DNA of 64,000 bases from Prochlorococcus marinus XMU1412 (GCF_017696315.1 NZ_JAAORJ010000004.1:203125-267124), one strand, 5' to 3'. Shown: positions 38,753 through 50,057, numbered from the stretch's first letter. A program made the numbers and translations. Notes: generated by a model not told the origin, from the sequence alone.

Positions 38753-40318
38753 TCAAGATATTTGTCTCGTTTTTATATTTCTCATTAATTTTGTCAGTTC
38801 ATCACCAATAGCAGAAGCATTTGACCCACTTTTGCACTTTGATGCAGCAAATGAATGCAAAAGTACATATTTAGCAAAAAAATCTGTTGATATATTTCTA
38901 CACAAGGTTAAATCAATCGCAGAACTACCAGCTACAAAACCAGATAAAAGATCACCCAATCCAGCTCGAGCTGTCTGAGAGTCGGTTCCAAAAAGTTGCC
39001 ATACTTTTTTATTATCAGCAACTATGCTGTTAGCTCCTTTTAACAAAATACTGATATTGAATTCTTTTGCCGCATCACGAGCGAGCCCAACATTGGTCTT
39101 AGATTTTATATTAGGAAATAATCTTCCAAATTCTTTGCTATGTGGTGTAATCCATGTCTGAAACCTTCTCTCTAAAAAGAAATTTGCCCCCAACTTAGAT
39201 TCCGAAATTCTATTAAGTGCATCTGCATCCAAAATTAATAATCCTTCAAAATCTAATAGAAAATCTTTTGATTTTTGCCAATCATCATTATCAATTCCTA
39301 TTCCTGGACCGACAGCTAATGAATCAAACGCACTCAAATCAATATTTTTTAATGCACTGAAAAGAGATGAATTACCAGTTTGGTTACAATGCATAGTTTC
39401 TTTTAAAACTATTTCTGGGGCAACTTGCCAAATAGATTCAGCAACTATCCTAGGAAGGACGGCAGAGATAAAGCCTGCTCCACTGGATATGGCCCCTTTC
39501 AATGCCAAGTATGCAGCACCAGGATATTTTTCACTTCCGGCTATTAGTAATGTTCTGCCTCTTTGATATTTGTTGGAATTTTTTGGTAAAGAAGGTAAAT
39601 CAATATTTTTTATATCTTTGTAAGTAACCTTAAAAATCTTTTTATCAATTTTGGATAGCTTACTAGTAGGCATCCCAATATCTATATGGTGCAATTCTCC
39701 AATAAAAGGTAAAGCAGAATCTTGGGTCAACCCAATCTTATAAAGACCAATGGCCAAGGTATAGTCTGCCTTTACTGCGTCTTCTAAAAAAGGGTCTCCT
39801 TTATCAGGACATAATCCTGTTGGGATATCAATACTTATTACCTTTCCAGATTTTTTATGAAATTTTTGATTAAACAGTTTAATTAATTTATCATCAACTT
39901 TTCTTGTTTGATTATTACCAAAAACTGCATCAATCCAAAGATCTTTCCCGTTTGCATCAGGAGGCTCTAGTAATTTTGTAACACCAATAGATGTAAGATA
40001 ATTAAGGTGGTCATTTGTTAGTGTTTTTTTTATCGGGAATGGACACCATACCTGAACATTAAAACCTTTCAAAAAAAGCTCTCTAGCTATTACTGCACCA
40101 TCCCCGCCATTATGCCCAGGGCCTATAAAAACAGTTATTCCATTCTTGAGAAGAGGTTTCTTTTTTAAGAGCCATCTACTAATTTGGATACCAGCTTTTT
40201 CCATCAATGCTTCTTGTGGCATCCCATCAGAAAACATTTCTTTCTCTACTATCAACATTTGCTTTGAATCAACAATTAAATGTTTAGAATCAATTGTTGG
40301 CCACACAATTTCGTTCAT
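38753..40318 (-). CDS. nnrD: Bifunctional NAD(P)H-hydrate epimerase/dehydratase
   Basis: 521 aa. The N-terminal epimerase half has GPGHNGGDGAVIAREL (about residue 66); the C-terminal ADP-dependent dehydratase half has GPGIG and the NTARAGLGDLLSG-like block TARAGLGDLLSGFVAG. Repairs hydrated NAD(P)H. Divergent from mnmA. Confidence 0.93.
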   Translation of the reverse strand: MNEIVWPTIDSKHLIVDSKQMLIVEKEMFSDGMPQEALMEKAGIQISRWLLKKKPLLKNGITVFIGPGHNGGDGAVIARELFLKGFNVQVWCPFPIKKTLTNDHLNYLTSIGVTKLLEPPDANGKDLWIDAVFGNNQTRKVDDKLIKLFNQKFHKKSGKVISIDIPTGLCPDKGDPFLEDAVKADYTLAIGLYKIGLTQDSALPFIGELHHIDIGMPTSKLSKIDKKIFKVTYKDIKNIDLPSLPKNSNKYQRGRTLLIAGSEKYPGAAYLALKGAISSGAGFISAVLPRIVAESIWQVAPEIVLKETMHCNQTGNSSLFSALKNIDLSAFDSLAVGPGIGIDNDDWQKSKDFLLDFEGLLILDADALNRISESKLGANFFLERRFQTWITPHSKEFGRLFPNIKSKTNVGLARDAAKEFNISILLKGANSIVADNKKVWQLFGTDSQTARAGLGDLLSGFVAGSSAIDLTLCRNISTDFFAKYVLLHSFAASKCKSGSNASAIGDELTKLMRNIKTRQIS

Positions 40319-40364
40319 AATTAGTACAAAGCAATTGAAGAACTGTTCACAAATTTAAACTTCC

Positions 40365-41519
40365 ATGTTAAAGACACAAAAGGATAAAAAATTAGAGAAC
40401 TTTTTTTCTAATAATAAAACTAAAAAGAAGAAAAATATTATTGTAGGTCTTTCTGGTGGCGTAGATAGTTCCCTTTCAGCTGCTCTTCTTGTAGAAAGGG
40501 GCTGGAATGTTGAGGGGCTAACTCTTTGGCTAATGAAAGGACAAGGCTCCTGTTGTTCTGAAGGATTAGTAGATGCTGCTGGCCTTTGTGAAGATTTGGG
40601 AATTAATCATAAAATAATAGACTCAAGAGAAATTTTCGAAAGAGAGGTGATTAAAAAAACTACTGAAAGCTATGAGAATGGATTCACTCCACTGCCATGT
40701 TCGATGTGCAACAAGAATGTGAAATTTGAAGAGATGCTTAATTACGCAATTAACAAAAAAGACTTTACTCATATTGCGACAGGACATTACGCAAGGATAA
40801 AAAAATCATCTTATGCTGAAAAACTTAATTACAAGAGCTTTGTATTTAAGGACTTCCTTCTTCTCAGAGGTGCTGACGAAAAAAAAGACCAAAGTTATTT
40901 TCTTTATTCTCTTTCACAAGAAGTACTAAGCAGATTAGAATTTCCTCTTGGTGAAATGAAAAAGGAAGAGACAAGAAAGGAAGCCATGAGATTAGGCCTC
41001 AGAACTGCTCAAAAACCAGAAAGTCAAGATTTATGTTTAGTTGAGCATTATGGATCAATGCAGATATTTATCGACAAACACATTGAACCCAAAGAAGGAG
41101 AAATTGTTCATGTAAATGGGAAAGTCCTAGGAAAGCACAATGGTATTCAGCACTTTACAGTAGGTCAAAGAAAAGGTTTGGGCATTGCTTGGCCGGAACC
41201 ATTATATGTAAAAAGTTTAGACAGGGTAAAAAACATAGTTTATGTGGCAGATAAAAGTGATCTATTTAATAGAGAAGCAATAATTAGTAAGGTTAACTGG
41301 GTTTCAATCGAAGAACCTAAGCAAGAGATTGAAGTAGAAGCACAAATCAGATATAGAAGTCATCCAGTAAAAGGAACTTTAATCCCTTTGAAAAATAAAG
41401 ATCATCCTGCTAAAACATTTAAATTAATTTTTGAAGATAGTCAAAGTTCGGTAACGCCCGGACAAGCTGCAGTTTTTTATAAAGGAGAAATTTTATTAGG
41501 TGGAGGGTTAATTAATTAA
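40365..41519 (+). CDS. mnmA: tRNA-specific 2-thiouridylase MnmA
   Basis: 384 aa. PP-loop GLSGGVDSS near residue 30; catalytic cysteines in CSMCNK and SQDLCLVEH. Thiolates U34 of tRNA Lys, Glu and Gln. Overlaps the convergent lnt gene by eight bases. Confidence 0.95.
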   Translation: MLKTQKDKKLENFFSNNKTKKKKNIIVGLSGGVDSSLSAALLVERGWNVEGLTLWLMKGQGSCCSEGLVDAAGLCEDLGINHKIIDSREIFEREVIKKTTESYENGFTPLPCSMCNKNVKFEEMLNYAINKKDFTHIATGHYARIKKSSYAEKLNYKSFVFKDFLLLRGADEKKDQSYFLYSLSQEVLSRLEFPLGEMKKEETRKEAMRLGLRTAQKPESQDLCLVEHYGSMQIFIDKHIEPKEGEIVHVNGKVLGKHNGIQHFTVGQRKGLGIAWPEPLYVKSLDRVKNIVYVADKSDLFNREAIISKVNWVSIEEPKQEIEVEAQIRYRSHPVKGTLIPLKNKDHPAKTFKLIFEDSQSSVTPGQAAVFYKGEILLGGGLIN

Positions 41520-42999
41520 TTTTCCAAAAGATATTTAATCCCACAAAAAATATAAACAAAAACAAAATAGGTTTATCACCAAATTTTGTATAGAAAGTCT
41601 TTTCGGATGAAAAATTAGGGAACACTATTTCATTTCGCTCAACATCATAATCTAAAAGTTTAATTATTTTTCCATCATCTTGAACTAAGCCAGAAGGGCC
41701 TGTATTTGATACTAGTAAATTATTTTTCTTATTTTCAATACTTCTTAATCTAGCCAAAGATAGGAATTGATTATAAAGCTTAGCTGGATATGGATCTAAA
41801 TTTGCTGCAGTTATTATTAGTTTAGCACCACTATTAATAGCTTTTCTTATTTCTAGTCCATCACTAATTTCGTAACATATAGCTACTGCTAATGGGGGTG
41901 TAATTTTAGTATCAAAAAATCTTGAATCAGAGCCTGGTTGAATTCCTCCTACTGCAGATAATCCTCTTGAAAAAATATTTAGAAATCTAGGTATTTTTTC
42001 ACCTATTGGAACAAGTCTATTTTTATCAATAAATGAGGTAAAAGATTTATCTCCAATTTGAAATCCTAGTAAAGAACTTCTTAACTCATTATTTGAATTT
42101 CTGAAACCTCCTGACAAGGTATTAACCTTAATGCCTTTAGAAAAATAAAAATTATTAGATAGAGTTCCTTCAGGAGCAACAAGAAGTTTCGCTTTGTTTG
42201 ATAAAGCATATTTTTGAGCGATGGATAGCTTTTCTTCAATAAATTCATCATTTATTTTTAATTTTTCTCTTGTTGGTATATTAGTTTGCCAAATAGCTAC
42301 TGGATATTCATAATTTCTTTTTAATGGATTTGTTAAACCTCCAAATAAATGTAAGAAAATAAAAACCAAAAGTCCTAAAAGAAATATTTTTTTAAAGTGA
42401 AGTTTTCTTTCCCATCTACCTTGAATATAAAAAATCCAAAATCCAATCAATATTTGTAATACGCATAAACCACTTGCACCAATCCATCTTGCTAAACCAG
42501 CAAGATAAATATCACCTGGGATAAGACTCTCTCCTAAACCTATCCAAAAAAAAGGTGTTTGAGAAAGTATCAGTTCACCAATACCCCAAGTCAAGGATAA
42601 AAAAAATACTTTTACTGTTAAAGATAATATTTTCATTTTGAAAACATCCTCTTTCCAGAGAATAATTTCAACTAACAATCCCCATAAATAAACTAATATC
42701 CCACCCAGAAAAGCGCAAAATAATAATATTAAAATGGTAATTATTAAACTTGCAAGCCATGAAAACCCAAGCCATGTCAATGGATGAAGATCATAAAGCC
42801 AAGAATGACTTATCAAGATAAAGAAAAAACCCCAACAAAAATTTGCTATTCTCCTTTCACTTCCCTTCCATAAAATAAATAAAGATATCGGCATAAAAAT
42901 CAGCCAAAAATGAGTTGAAACTGAAATTCCTCCTAAAATCCCTCCTAAACAAGGGTAAAAATATTGTCTTAGACTTTTAATTTGGGTTGGGATTAACAA
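41512..42999 (-). CDS. lnt: Apolipoprotein N-acyltransferase
   Basis: 495 aa from TTG 42999. Six or more membrane segments in the first 220 residues, then a nitrilase domain with catalytic Glu in APEGTL and Cys in AICYEIS. Adds the third acyl chain to lipoproteins. Confidence 0.9.
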   Translation of the reverse strand: MLIPTQIKSLRQYFYPCLGGILGGISVSTHFWLIFMPISLFILWKGSERRIANFCWGFFFILISHSWLYDLHPLTWLGFSWLASLIITILILLFCAFLGGILVYLWGLLVEIILWKEDVFKMKILSLTVKVFFLSLTWGIGELILSQTPFFWIGLGESLIPGDIYLAGLARWIGASGLCVLQILIGFWIFYIQGRWERKLHFKKIFLLGLLVFIFLHLFGGLTNPLKRNYEYPVAIWQTNIPTREKLKINDEFIEEKLSIAQKYALSNKAKLLVAPEGTLSNNFYFSKGIKVNTLSGGFRNSNNELRSSLLGFQIGDKSFTSFIDKNRLVPIGEKIPRFLNIFSRGLSAVGGIQPGSDSRFFDTKITPPLAVAICYEISDGLEIRKAINSGAKLIITAANLDPYPAKLYNQFLSLARLRSIENKKNNLLVSNTGPSGLVQDDGKIIKLLDYDVERNEIVFPNFSSEKTFYTKFGDKPILFLFIFFVGLNIFWKIN

Positions 43000-43085
43000 T
43001 CTAAAATTACGAAATTAAATTTATAATCACCCATTTATTGTACCTTCATTCTGTAAACTAAGGTTTAGTAACTTTCAAAATTTAA

Positions 43086-43658
43086 GTGAAAGAAGTCTTT
43101 ATTAGTTTTGCAGTTTTTGTTTTTTGTGTTTCATTAACTCTTTTCAGTCAATTTAATTCACCTCAAGTTGTTAATGCTGCTGAATCAGAATCTCAGTCAG
43201 TTCAAAGAACACCTGTTGCAAAATCATCAAATGTCTCAAATAATAATTTATTTGAACTAGACCCATCAGATCCAAATCCTGTACTTTTCGCTATGGCAGA
43301 AGAAACACCATCAGATAACAATTCAAGGACTACAGAAAGTGGTCTAATTATTGCAGATATCGTAAACGGGGAAGGAGATGAAGCTAGTGCTGGGCAAACA
43401 GTTACTGTAAATTACACAGGAACTCTAGAAGATGGGACACAATTTGATACCAGTATCGGCAGAGCTCCATTCAGCTTTCCCTTGGGTGCTGGACGAGTAA
43501 TAAAAGGTTGGGACGAAGGTGTAGCAGGCATGAAAGTTGGAGGCAAAAGAAAATTAACAATACCTCCGGAACTTGGATACGGATCAAGAGGAGCTGGAAA
43601 TGTAATACCTGCTAATGCGACTTTAATATTTGAAGTTGAATTATTAAAAGTCAATTAA
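43086..43658 (+). CDS. FKBP-type peptidyl-prolyl isomerase, exported
   Basis: 190 aa from GTG 43086. A signal peptide (about residues 1-30) and a Ser/Asn-rich linker precede the FKBP domain ([28 protein letters not shown] ... [24 protein letters not shown]). Assists folding in the periplasm or thylakoid lumen. 84 bases upstream of sodN. Confidence 0.93.
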   Translation: MKEVFISFAVFVFCVSLTLFSQFNSPQVVNAAESESQSVQRTPVAKSSNVSNNNLFELDPSDPNPVLFAMAEETPSDNNSRTTESGLIIADIVNGEGDEASAGQTVTVNYTGTLEDGTQFDTSIGRAPFSFPLGAGRVIKGWDEGVAGMKVGGKRKLTIPPELGYGSRGAGNVIPANATLIFEVELLKVN

Positions 43659-43742
43659 ATTTAAATTAAGTAAGAAAAATATCTAAGACTTTTCAATTTA
43701 GTTAATCTACAAGTAATATATATACAACACAAAATATTTGAA

Positions 43743-44216
43743 ATGTTAAGTAAATTCATCAATTCTTTTCTAGATAAAAACTTCCCAATGACAGTCCATG
43801 CTCACTGCGATGGTCCTTGTGGTGTTTACGACCCCGCATCTACGAGAGTTGCAGCTGAAGCAGTTTTATCAATGACAAAAAAACTTATTGCATTAGAGGC
43901 TCCTTCTAGCACTGATTCAGCAGAGTGGGCTGCATACAGTAATACATTTTCTAGATATGTTGCAGTTAAAGAAGAGCAAGCAAAAGAAACAAAGAAAGAG
44001 ATTCTAATTTTGTGGACAGATTACTTTAAACCAGTTCACTTAGAAACATATCCAGACTTACATGAAACCATTTGGAAGGCGGCCAAATTATGCAGTGCAT
44101 GCAAAGTTAATATTGACTTAGCCCAAGCTGAAGAACTCATGAGTTATGTAGAAAAAATTCATAATATTTTCTGGGCTTCAAAAGGAAGATCAGACGCTTT
44201 TGTAAAAGCTAGTTAA
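43743..44216 (+). CDS. sodN: Nickel superoxide dismutase
   Basis: 157 aa. The nickel hook HCDGPCGVYDPA begins at residue 21 after a short propeptide that must be removed so that the His amine can bind nickel. The rest is the four-helix bundle. Ni-SOD is the superoxide dismutase of many marine picocyanobacteria. The maturation protease follows immediately. Confidence 0.96.
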   Translation: MLSKFINSFLDKNFPMTVHAHCDGPCGVYDPASTRVAAEAVLSMTKKLIALEAPSSTDSAEWAAYSNTFSRYVAVKEEQAKETKKEILILWTDYFKPVHLETYPDLHETIWKAAKLCSACKVNIDLAQAEELMSYVEKIHNIFWASKGRSDAFVKAS

Positions 44217-44224
44217 TCAGAGTT

Positions 44225-44617
44225 ATTTTCAAAAGTTTTTTTGATTTTATTTTATTTTTTTTAGGTTTAAGAAAAACCGCGATTATTAGTGGTGAATCAA
44301 TGTTTCCTTACCTAAAAGAAGGTGACATTGTATTTTTTAAAAAATATAAAAAGAATAAATCAATACTTAAAAATCGACAAATAGTTATTTTTAATCATCC
44401 AATTAAAAATAAAAACCTAATAAAAAGGATAAATTCAGTAAATCAAAATAATGTTGAGGTTATTGGCGACAACATTGAATTTAGTGAAGATAGTAATAAA
44501 TTTGGATTGATCAATAACGAAAAAATAATTGGGATTGTCACCTCTAAATTAATTATTCCTAAATTAAAAAATTTTTTAATTCAAAAAAACAGAAGCACTT
44601 CTTTGAATCCAAAATAA
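44225..44617 (+). CDS. sodX: Ni-SOD maturation protease SodX (signal-peptidase-like), non-standard start
   Basis: About 130 aa if read from the ATT at 44225. The first ATG (44300) would start directly after the catalytic Ser of the GESMFPYL motif and thus lose it, so translation must begin earlier. In-frame sequence is open back to 44213 and encodes FKSFFDFILFFLGLRKTAIISGES, but has no ATG, GTG or TTG. ATC 44216 and ATT 44225 are candidates. The catalytic Lys is in LIKRINSV and the family motif is GDNIEFSEDSNKFG. The protease would cleave the SodN propeptide. Confidence 0.8.
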   Translation: MFKSFFDFILFFLGLRKTAIISGESMFPYLKEGDIVFFKKYKKNKSILKNRQIVIFNHPIKNKNLIKRINSVNQNNVEVIGDNIEFSEDSNKFGLINNEKIIGIVTSKLIIPKLKNFLIQKNRSTSLNPK

Positions 44618-45247
44618 TCCCAAAGAAAAGGAAAGCCCTCCTGCTACAGCTATTAATCTTTTGATAAATTTTTGACTTGCTTTAAAGGTAGTAAAAGATA
44701 TTAAACAAGTAAAAAGATTCATACTTATGAGTGAACCAATCAAATATGAAATCAAATATAAGCAAGCGCTTGTTAAAGGTAGTGCTAAAGCAGGAAGAAC
44801 TGCAAGAAAATGTGAACCTCCAGCTATACCGTGTAGCAAGCCTAAGCCCGTCAAAGCATGTGAGTGCTTATTATTATTTTTTTGTTCCTTAACATGAAAG
44901 TGAAAGTGACGATGGGCAATTCCATTCTCATGCTTATGGGAATGCGAGTGGATACTTAATTGAAAAGAATTTTTCATAGCAAATACTCCAACAATTAGAA
45001 GTGAAATTCCAACTAGGAATTCGGCAATACTAGAAAATTTGTTTAATGGCGTAATATCCTTAATAAAAATTGCTAGAAAAGCTAACAAAAGGACTCCTGA
45101 AGAATGTCCCAAGCCCCATGAGAAACTATTTTTAAGAGCTTTCTGGGGATTATTAATCGCTGCTGGTGCCATTGCAATTAAATGATCAGCGCCACTAACT
45201 ACATGCACAAATCCTGCGACTATACCTGTTAAAATTACAGCCTGCAT
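44576..45247 (-). CDS. Nickel/cobalt transporter, UreH/HupE-like
   Basis: 223 aa with about six membrane segments. A conserved GADHLIAMAP motif lies in the first segment and a His-rich loop HSHSHKHENGIAHRHFHFH near residues 98-116 probably gathers metal. It overlaps the 3' end of sodX by 42 bases on the opposite strand. Nickel supply for SodN is the natural role. Confidence 0.85.
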   Translation of the reverse strand: MQAVILTGIVAGFVHVVSGADHLIAMAPAAINNPQKALKNSFSWGLGHSSGVLLLAFLAIFIKDITPLNKFSSIAEFLVGISLLIVGVFAMKNSFQLSIHSHSHKHENGIAHRHFHFHVKEQKNNNKHSHALTGLGLLHGIAGGSHFLAVLPALALPLTSACLYLISYLIGSLISMNLFTCLISFTTFKASQKFIKRLIAVAGGLSFSLGLFWIQRSASVFLN

Positions 45248-45302
45248 ATATATTCAGTACAACTCTGTTTATTCAATTTTATAGCACGATTTGAAGTCAA
45301 TA

Positions 45303-46190
45303 TTAAATTGAGTTAAATAATTTCTTGAACGATTGTTCAATATCAGTTTCTCTCATAAAAGTTTCACCAATTAATACTCCCATGATTCCAATGGATCTAA
45401 GCGATTCTAAATCTTCGGCACAATTAATTCCAGATTCACTTATGGGAATAATATTTTGTTTTAAAAATATATCTGCATATGTATGCATCAATTCTTTTGA
45501 TGTTTTTAAATCCGTTTTAAAAGTCTTTAAGTCCCTATTATTTATTCCAATCAAATTAAAAGATTTTAACTTTAGAATCCTTTCTAATTCATTAGAGTTA
45601 TGGACTTCAACAAGAACACTCATCTTTAAATTATCAGCTATTTTCTTTAAATAAATTAAATCATCATCACTTAAAATCGCAGCGATTAATAATATTGCAT
45701 CAGCACCAGATACCCTTGCTTTATAAATCTGATAAGCAGAAATAATAAAATCTTTGCAGAGTAGAGGGAGATTAGTTGATTTCCTTACAGTTTCTAGTAT
45801 TTCATAACTACCTTGAAAAAACCTTTTATCAGTAAGTACTGAGATACATGATGCACCTAATCCTTCATAACAAATTGCTATGTTTTCAGGGTTAAAATCT
45901 TTTCTAATAACTCCTTTACTCGGACTAGCTTTTTTTATTTCAGCAATAACTCCTGGTTTTATTTTTGACTCCAAGATATTTTTGTAAAAATCTTTGGGAG
46001 TAGGAAGTTTTTCAATCTTTTTTATAAGATCTTCTAAAGAGACTATTTTTTTAAAATTCTTAATTTCAATGTCCTTATGCCATACAATTTCTTCCAAAAT
46101 ATTTTTTGCTTGTGCTTCTCTATGAGGTACAGCATATTCTAAATTCTCTACCCTTACTGTTGGATTTGGTGGCCTACGTCTTATCTCCAT
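45303..46190 (-). CDS. trpC: Indole-3-glycerol-phosphate synthase
   Basis: 295 aa. TIM-barrel motifs [30 protein letters not shown] and [11 protein letters not shown] are typical of IGPS in tryptophan synthesis. Downstream of lpd by 15 bases on the same strand. Confidence 0.95.
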   Translation of the reverse strand: MEIRRRPPNPTVRVENLEYAVPHREAQAKNILEEIVWHKDIEIKNFKKIVSLEDLIKKIEKLPTPKDFYKNILESKIKPGVIAEIKKASPSKGVIRKDFNPENIAICYEGLGASCISVLTDKRFFQGSYEILETVRKSTNLPLLCKDFIISAYQIYKARVSGADAILLIAAILSDDDLIYLKKIADNLKMSVLVEVHNSNELERILKLKSFNLIGINNRDLKTFKTDLKTSKELMHTYADIFLKQNIIPISESGINCAEDLESLRSIGIMGVLIGETFMRETDIEQSFKKLFNSI

Positions 46191-46205
46191 TAATTTTAGA
46201 TACTA

Positions 46206-47645
46206 TTATTTTATTTGAGAAGCCGCTTGTTTATATGCAACCTCAACTACTTCACTAAGAGTGGGATGAGTATGAACTTCTTTAGATAATTCAATGACAT
46301 CTTGGTTCCTTGAAATAGCGTTCGAAATTTCTTGAATTAAATCAGCTGCATGTAACCCAAAAATATGTGCACCTAATACTTTTCCATTATCTTTATTGAA
46401 AATCAACTTTAGCAATCCATCACTTTCCAATTCAGCCAATGCTTTTGAATTAGCCTTAAAGAAACTTTTGACAACTCCCAAAGTAAAATTTTCTTTCGCA
46501 GATATCTCTTTAGCTTCAGCTTCAGAAAGACCAACTGAACTTATCTCAGGGTGAGTAAAGGTTGCTGCAGGGATACTTTTATAGTTAATTTCGACATTAC
46601 CACCGCAAATATTATCAACAGCAATGGTACCCTGCGCTGCAGCTGTATGAGCAAGCATTAGTTTGCCTGTTACATCTCCAACCGCCCAAATGTTAGGTAT
46701 TATTCCATCGCCATTCTTAACTCTCATTTGATCATCTACTGGAATAAACCCTTTTACTGTTTCGATCCCAACAGAATCAAGATTTAAGTTATTGCTATTA
46801 GGACTTCTACCAGTTGCAACAAGTACAGCGTCAACTTCTAAAGTTTCTACAACTTCCTTAGATTTTGCATCTGTCAGTTCTATTTTTACAGGACATCCAG
46901 GTGTTATTTTTGTCGCAAAGACATTTGATTTTGTGTCTATATCTCTTGCTTGAATAAGATTCTTCTTAGCGATTTTAGTGATGTCTGGGTCAAATGTTGG
47001 CATAATATTTTCCAAAGCCTCGATCATGGTAACTTCGCAACCAAGTGCTGTATAAACATCAGCAAATTCTAGTCCTATATATCCGCTTCCAATAATTGCT
47101 ACCCATCTTGGAAGCCACTCAAGTTTAACTGCATAATCACTAGTAAATACAGTTCTATTATCCAAAGTTATTCCACGGGGCACAAAAGGAGAAGAACCAG
47201 TTGCTATAACAATATTCTTACATGTAAAGATTTTATCAATTCCGTTTTTATCTCTTACACCTACTTTTTGATTTCCTTCAATTCGGCCAATGCCCAAAAT
47301 AATTTCAACTCCACTCCTTTTAAGAGTTTTTGTTAAATTTTCTCTAACATTTAAAACTAAATTATTTGCATGATCTGCAATTTTTGATCTCTCGAACCTT
47401 ACTGGGGAAGCATGAATACCAAATTTAGCTAAATGTTCATAATCAGCTATTTCTCTAACTTTTCCACTTGCAGCCAAAAGAGCTTTAGAGGGAACACATC
47501 CCTTGTTAACACAAGTTCCTCCCATATCCGAAGATTCTACTATTGCAACTTTCAGTCCCTTACCAGCAGCATGTTTAGCGGCATCAAAACCTCCATATCC
47601 TGCTCCTATTACGATTAAATCGAAATCAAAACTTGAATCAGTCAC
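46206..47645 (-). CDS. lpd: Dihydrolipoamide dehydrogenase (E3)
   Basis: 479 aa. FAD site GAGYGGFDAAKHAAG near the N-terminus, redox disulfide GGTCVNKGCVPSK (about 42-54), NAD-binding IGSGYIGLEFADV and C-terminal HTHPTLSE interface. Shared E3 for pyruvate dehydrogenase; pdhA is also in this window. Confidence 0.96.
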   Translation of the reverse strand: MTDSSFDFDLIVIGAGYGGFDAAKHAAGKGLKVAIVESSDMGGTCVNKGCVPSKALLAASGKVREIADYEHLAKFGIHASPVRFERSKIADHANNLVLNVRENLTKTLKRSGVEIILGIGRIEGNQKVGVRDKNGIDKIFTCKNIVIATGSSPFVPRGITLDNRTVFTSDYAVKLEWLPRWVAIIGSGYIGLEFADVYTALGCEVTMIEALENIMPTFDPDITKIAKKNLIQARDIDTKSNVFATKITPGCPVKIELTDAKSKEVVETLEVDAVLVATGRSPNSNNLNLDSVGIETVKGFIPVDDQMRVKNGDGIIPNIWAVGDVTGKLMLAHTAAAQGTIAVDNICGGNVEINYKSIPAATFTHPEISSVGLSEAEAKEISAKENFTLGVVKSFFKANSKALAELESDGLLKLIFNKDNGKVLGAHIFGLHAADLIQEISNAISRNQDVIELSKEVHTHPTLSEVVEVAYKQAASQIK

Positions 47646-47652
47646 TTTTTAT

Positions 47653-48528
47653 TTATTTATTAGAGGTGTATGCGACTCTTTTTCGTTCTAGTAATAATGG
47701 AACTGCAACACAAGCCACATTCAATGATTCTACAAGCTCACTATGCGGAATTGTAATTGTTTCATTAAAAGCTTCTTGAATTTTTTTATGAATACCTTGA
47801 CCTTCATTACCCAAGATTAATGCTGTACGTTTAGACCAATCAACTTCCCAGTAAGGTTTTGAAGGTTTTTTTGAACTTTTAGTATGGCTACTAGTAGAGA
47901 AAATCTTAAATCCTACATTTGATAATTCAGATAAAGACTTAAGTAAAGAATTTAATATTTCTTCTTCAGTTCCATCAAATCTTAAATATGGCAGATGAAA
48001 AACTGCTCCTGAGGATGCCCTTAATACCTTTTGGCCTAATGGGTGCGCACCTCCAACTAAAAAAACTGTATCAACACCAGCAGCTAAAGCAGTTCTAAAA
48101 AGATTACCCATATTCCCAGGATCTTGAATCCTATCGAGTACAAGAACAAAATCATCTTTTCTATTAAATTTATAATTAGGTATTTCTGAAACCTTTACTA
48201 AGGCTGCTATCCCATCTGGATTAATTGTTGAAATCGCAGATGCTAAGACTTCCTCTGAAACAATATTTATGAATGACTGATGAAATTTTTTGCTTAGATT
48301 TTGATTTTTTATTAGCCATTTTTCGGTAACTAAAATCTTAGAAGGATTTTTCCCAGACTTCAGCAACTCTTCAATGAGATGTGTACCCTCTATGCAAAAA
48401 AAGTCTTGATCTTTTGGAGATGATCCTCTTTTAAATGATCTAAATCTTTTAACTAGATTATTGTTTTTACTAGTTATTTTTAAAAAAGTATTTTCTATGA
48501 GTAATTTGAAAAATTCGTTTTCAACCAT
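47653..48528 (-). CDS. SpoU/TrmH-family RNA 2'-O-methyltransferase
   Basis: 291 aa. N-terminal substrate-binding part (VKRFRSFKRGSSPKDQDFFCIEG), then the knotted SPOUT domain with DRIQDPGNMGNLFRTALAAG, LILGNEGQGI and ESLNVACVAVPLLLERKR. Methylates ribose in rRNA or tRNA; exact target unknown. Confidence 0.92.
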   Translation of the reverse strand: MVENEFFKLLIENTFLKITSKNNNLVKRFRSFKRGSSPKDQDFFCIEGTHLIEELLKSGKNPSKILVTEKWLIKNQNLSKKFHQSFINIVSEEVLASAISTINPDGIAALVKVSEIPNYKFNRKDDFVLVLDRIQDPGNMGNLFRTALAAGVDTVFLVGGAHPLGQKVLRASSGAVFHLPYLRFDGTEEEILNSLLKSLSELSNVGFKIFSTSSHTKSSKKPSKPYWEVDWSKRTALILGNEGQGIHKKIQEAFNETITIPHSELVESLNVACVAVPLLLERKRVAYTSNK

Positions 48529-48686
48529 ATTGTAATTACATAAAGATTTTGATCAATTATTTATTAAAGTTTTATTTCCCAAAATATCAAAAAAACATTT
48601 TCACTTTTAATTAATATTCGTGACGTTACATAGGGTGGACTTAATATTATTAGTTTGTCATGATGAACCTAATAAATTAAGTCTTA

Positions 48687-50057
48687 ATGATTTGCGGAAG
48701 CAAAACGAAGTCATATCTTAAATCGCAAAATTTAAAGATTCTTGGCCAAGGCAAGTTAAATGGAATAGTTAAGATAAGTGGTGCGAAAAATTCCGCCTTA
48801 GTTTTATTAGCCTCATCATTGCTAACTAATGAAAAAATAATTCTTGAAAATGTACCTTTTCTAACTGATATTGAAAAAATGGGCAATATCCTAAAAAATT
48901 TAGGAATGAATTTAGTTCATAAAAACAACAAACTAGAAATAGATCCGACAACTATTTCGATTAAAGAACTTCCATATGAACTTGTTAAAGGATTAAGAGC
49001 TAGTTTCTTTTGTATAGGTGCACTATTAACTAAATTTGGAGAAGCTCAAGTGCCCTTACCAGGTGGATGCAATATTGGTTCAAGGCCAATAGACGAGCAC
49101 ATTAATGGACTAATCGCATTAGGAGCAGACATAATTATTGAAGAGGGAATTGTCAAGGCAAAAATAAGGGATAACAAAAATAGACTTTATGGCACTCATA
49201 TTAAATTAAAGTGTCCAAGTGTAGGTGCGACTGAAACTTTAATAATGGCAGCATCTTTAGCTAAAGGAAGAACTACTATTGAAAATGCTGCTAGAGAACC
49301 TGAAGTTCAAGATTTATGCCAAATGCTTAATAAAATGGGGGCAAAAATTTATGACTCCGGTAAAGAAACAATAATTATTGATGGTGTTAATAAGCTAGGC
49401 GGTTGTACCCATAGAGTAATTCCAGACCGAATAGAAGCTGGAACTTTTCTAATAGCTGCTGCTGCAACTTCCTCTTCAATAACAATTTCTCCAGTAATCC
49501 CTCATCATCTTGAGGCTGTTACTAATAAGCTTCAAGAGAGTGGGAGTAAAATAACAATTAAAGGTAATTCTATTTCTATCAAGAGTAAAGAGATTAAAGG
49601 AGTAGATATTGAAACAGCTCCTTTTCCAGGCTTCCCTACTGATTTGCAGGCACCATTTACAGCTCTAATGACAATCGCAAATGGTGAATCAAAGATAACC
49701 GAAACAATTTTCGAAAACAGAATGAATCATATTTATTTACTTAATGAAATGGGCGCCCGTATAAAACTAAACAAAAATGTAGCTCACATCAAAGGTGTTA
49801 AATCAATTAGTGGGATGAATCTAGTTGGCTCAGATTTAAGGTCATCAGCTGCATTAATAATTGCAGGAATCATCGCAAAAGGTAGTAGCAAGATCTTTGG
49901 ATTAGAACATCTTGATAGAGGTTATGAGAATTTTGAATTAAAACTAAAAAATCTAGGTATTACAATAATTAGAGAGGCTAATGAAAGCACTTTTGAGGAG
50001 AATAGATATAAAATCGAACCTAAATCAAAGAATTTATCAAAACTCGAAGCAGCTTAA
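48687..50057 (+). CDS. murA: UDP-N-acetylglucosamine 1-carboxyvinyltransferase
   Basis: 456 aa. Two EPSP-synthase-like domains. The fosfomycin-target Cys lies in PGGCNIGSRPIDEH (about residue 127). ISGAKNSALVLLASSLLT is the substrate-binding block. First committed step of peptidoglycan synthesis. Confidence 0.95.
   Translation: MICGSKTKSYLKSQNLKILGQGKLNGIVKISGAKNSALVLLASSLLTNEKIILENVPFLTDIEKMGNILKNLGMNLVHKNNKLEIDPTTISIKELPYELVKGLRASFFCIGALLTKFGEAQVPLPGGCNIGSRPIDEHINGLIALGADIIIEEGIVKAKIRDNKNRLYGTHIKLKCPSVGATETLIMAASLAKGRTTIENAAREPEVQDLCQMLNKMGAKIYDSGKETIIIDGVNKLGGCTHRVIPDRIEAGTFLIAAAATSSSITISPVIPHHLEAVTNKLQESGSKITIKGNSISIKSKEIKGVDIETAPFPGFPTDLQAPFTALMTIANGESKITETIFENRMNHIYLLNEMGARIKLNKNVAHIKGVKSISGMNLVGSDLRSSAALIIAGIIAKGSSKIFGLEHLDRGYENFELKLKNLGITIIREANESTFEENRYKIEPKSKNLSKLEAA

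Noticed and set aside
44300-44617. SodX starting at ATG 44300
   Set aside because: That start removes the catalytic Ser and the N-terminal segment.
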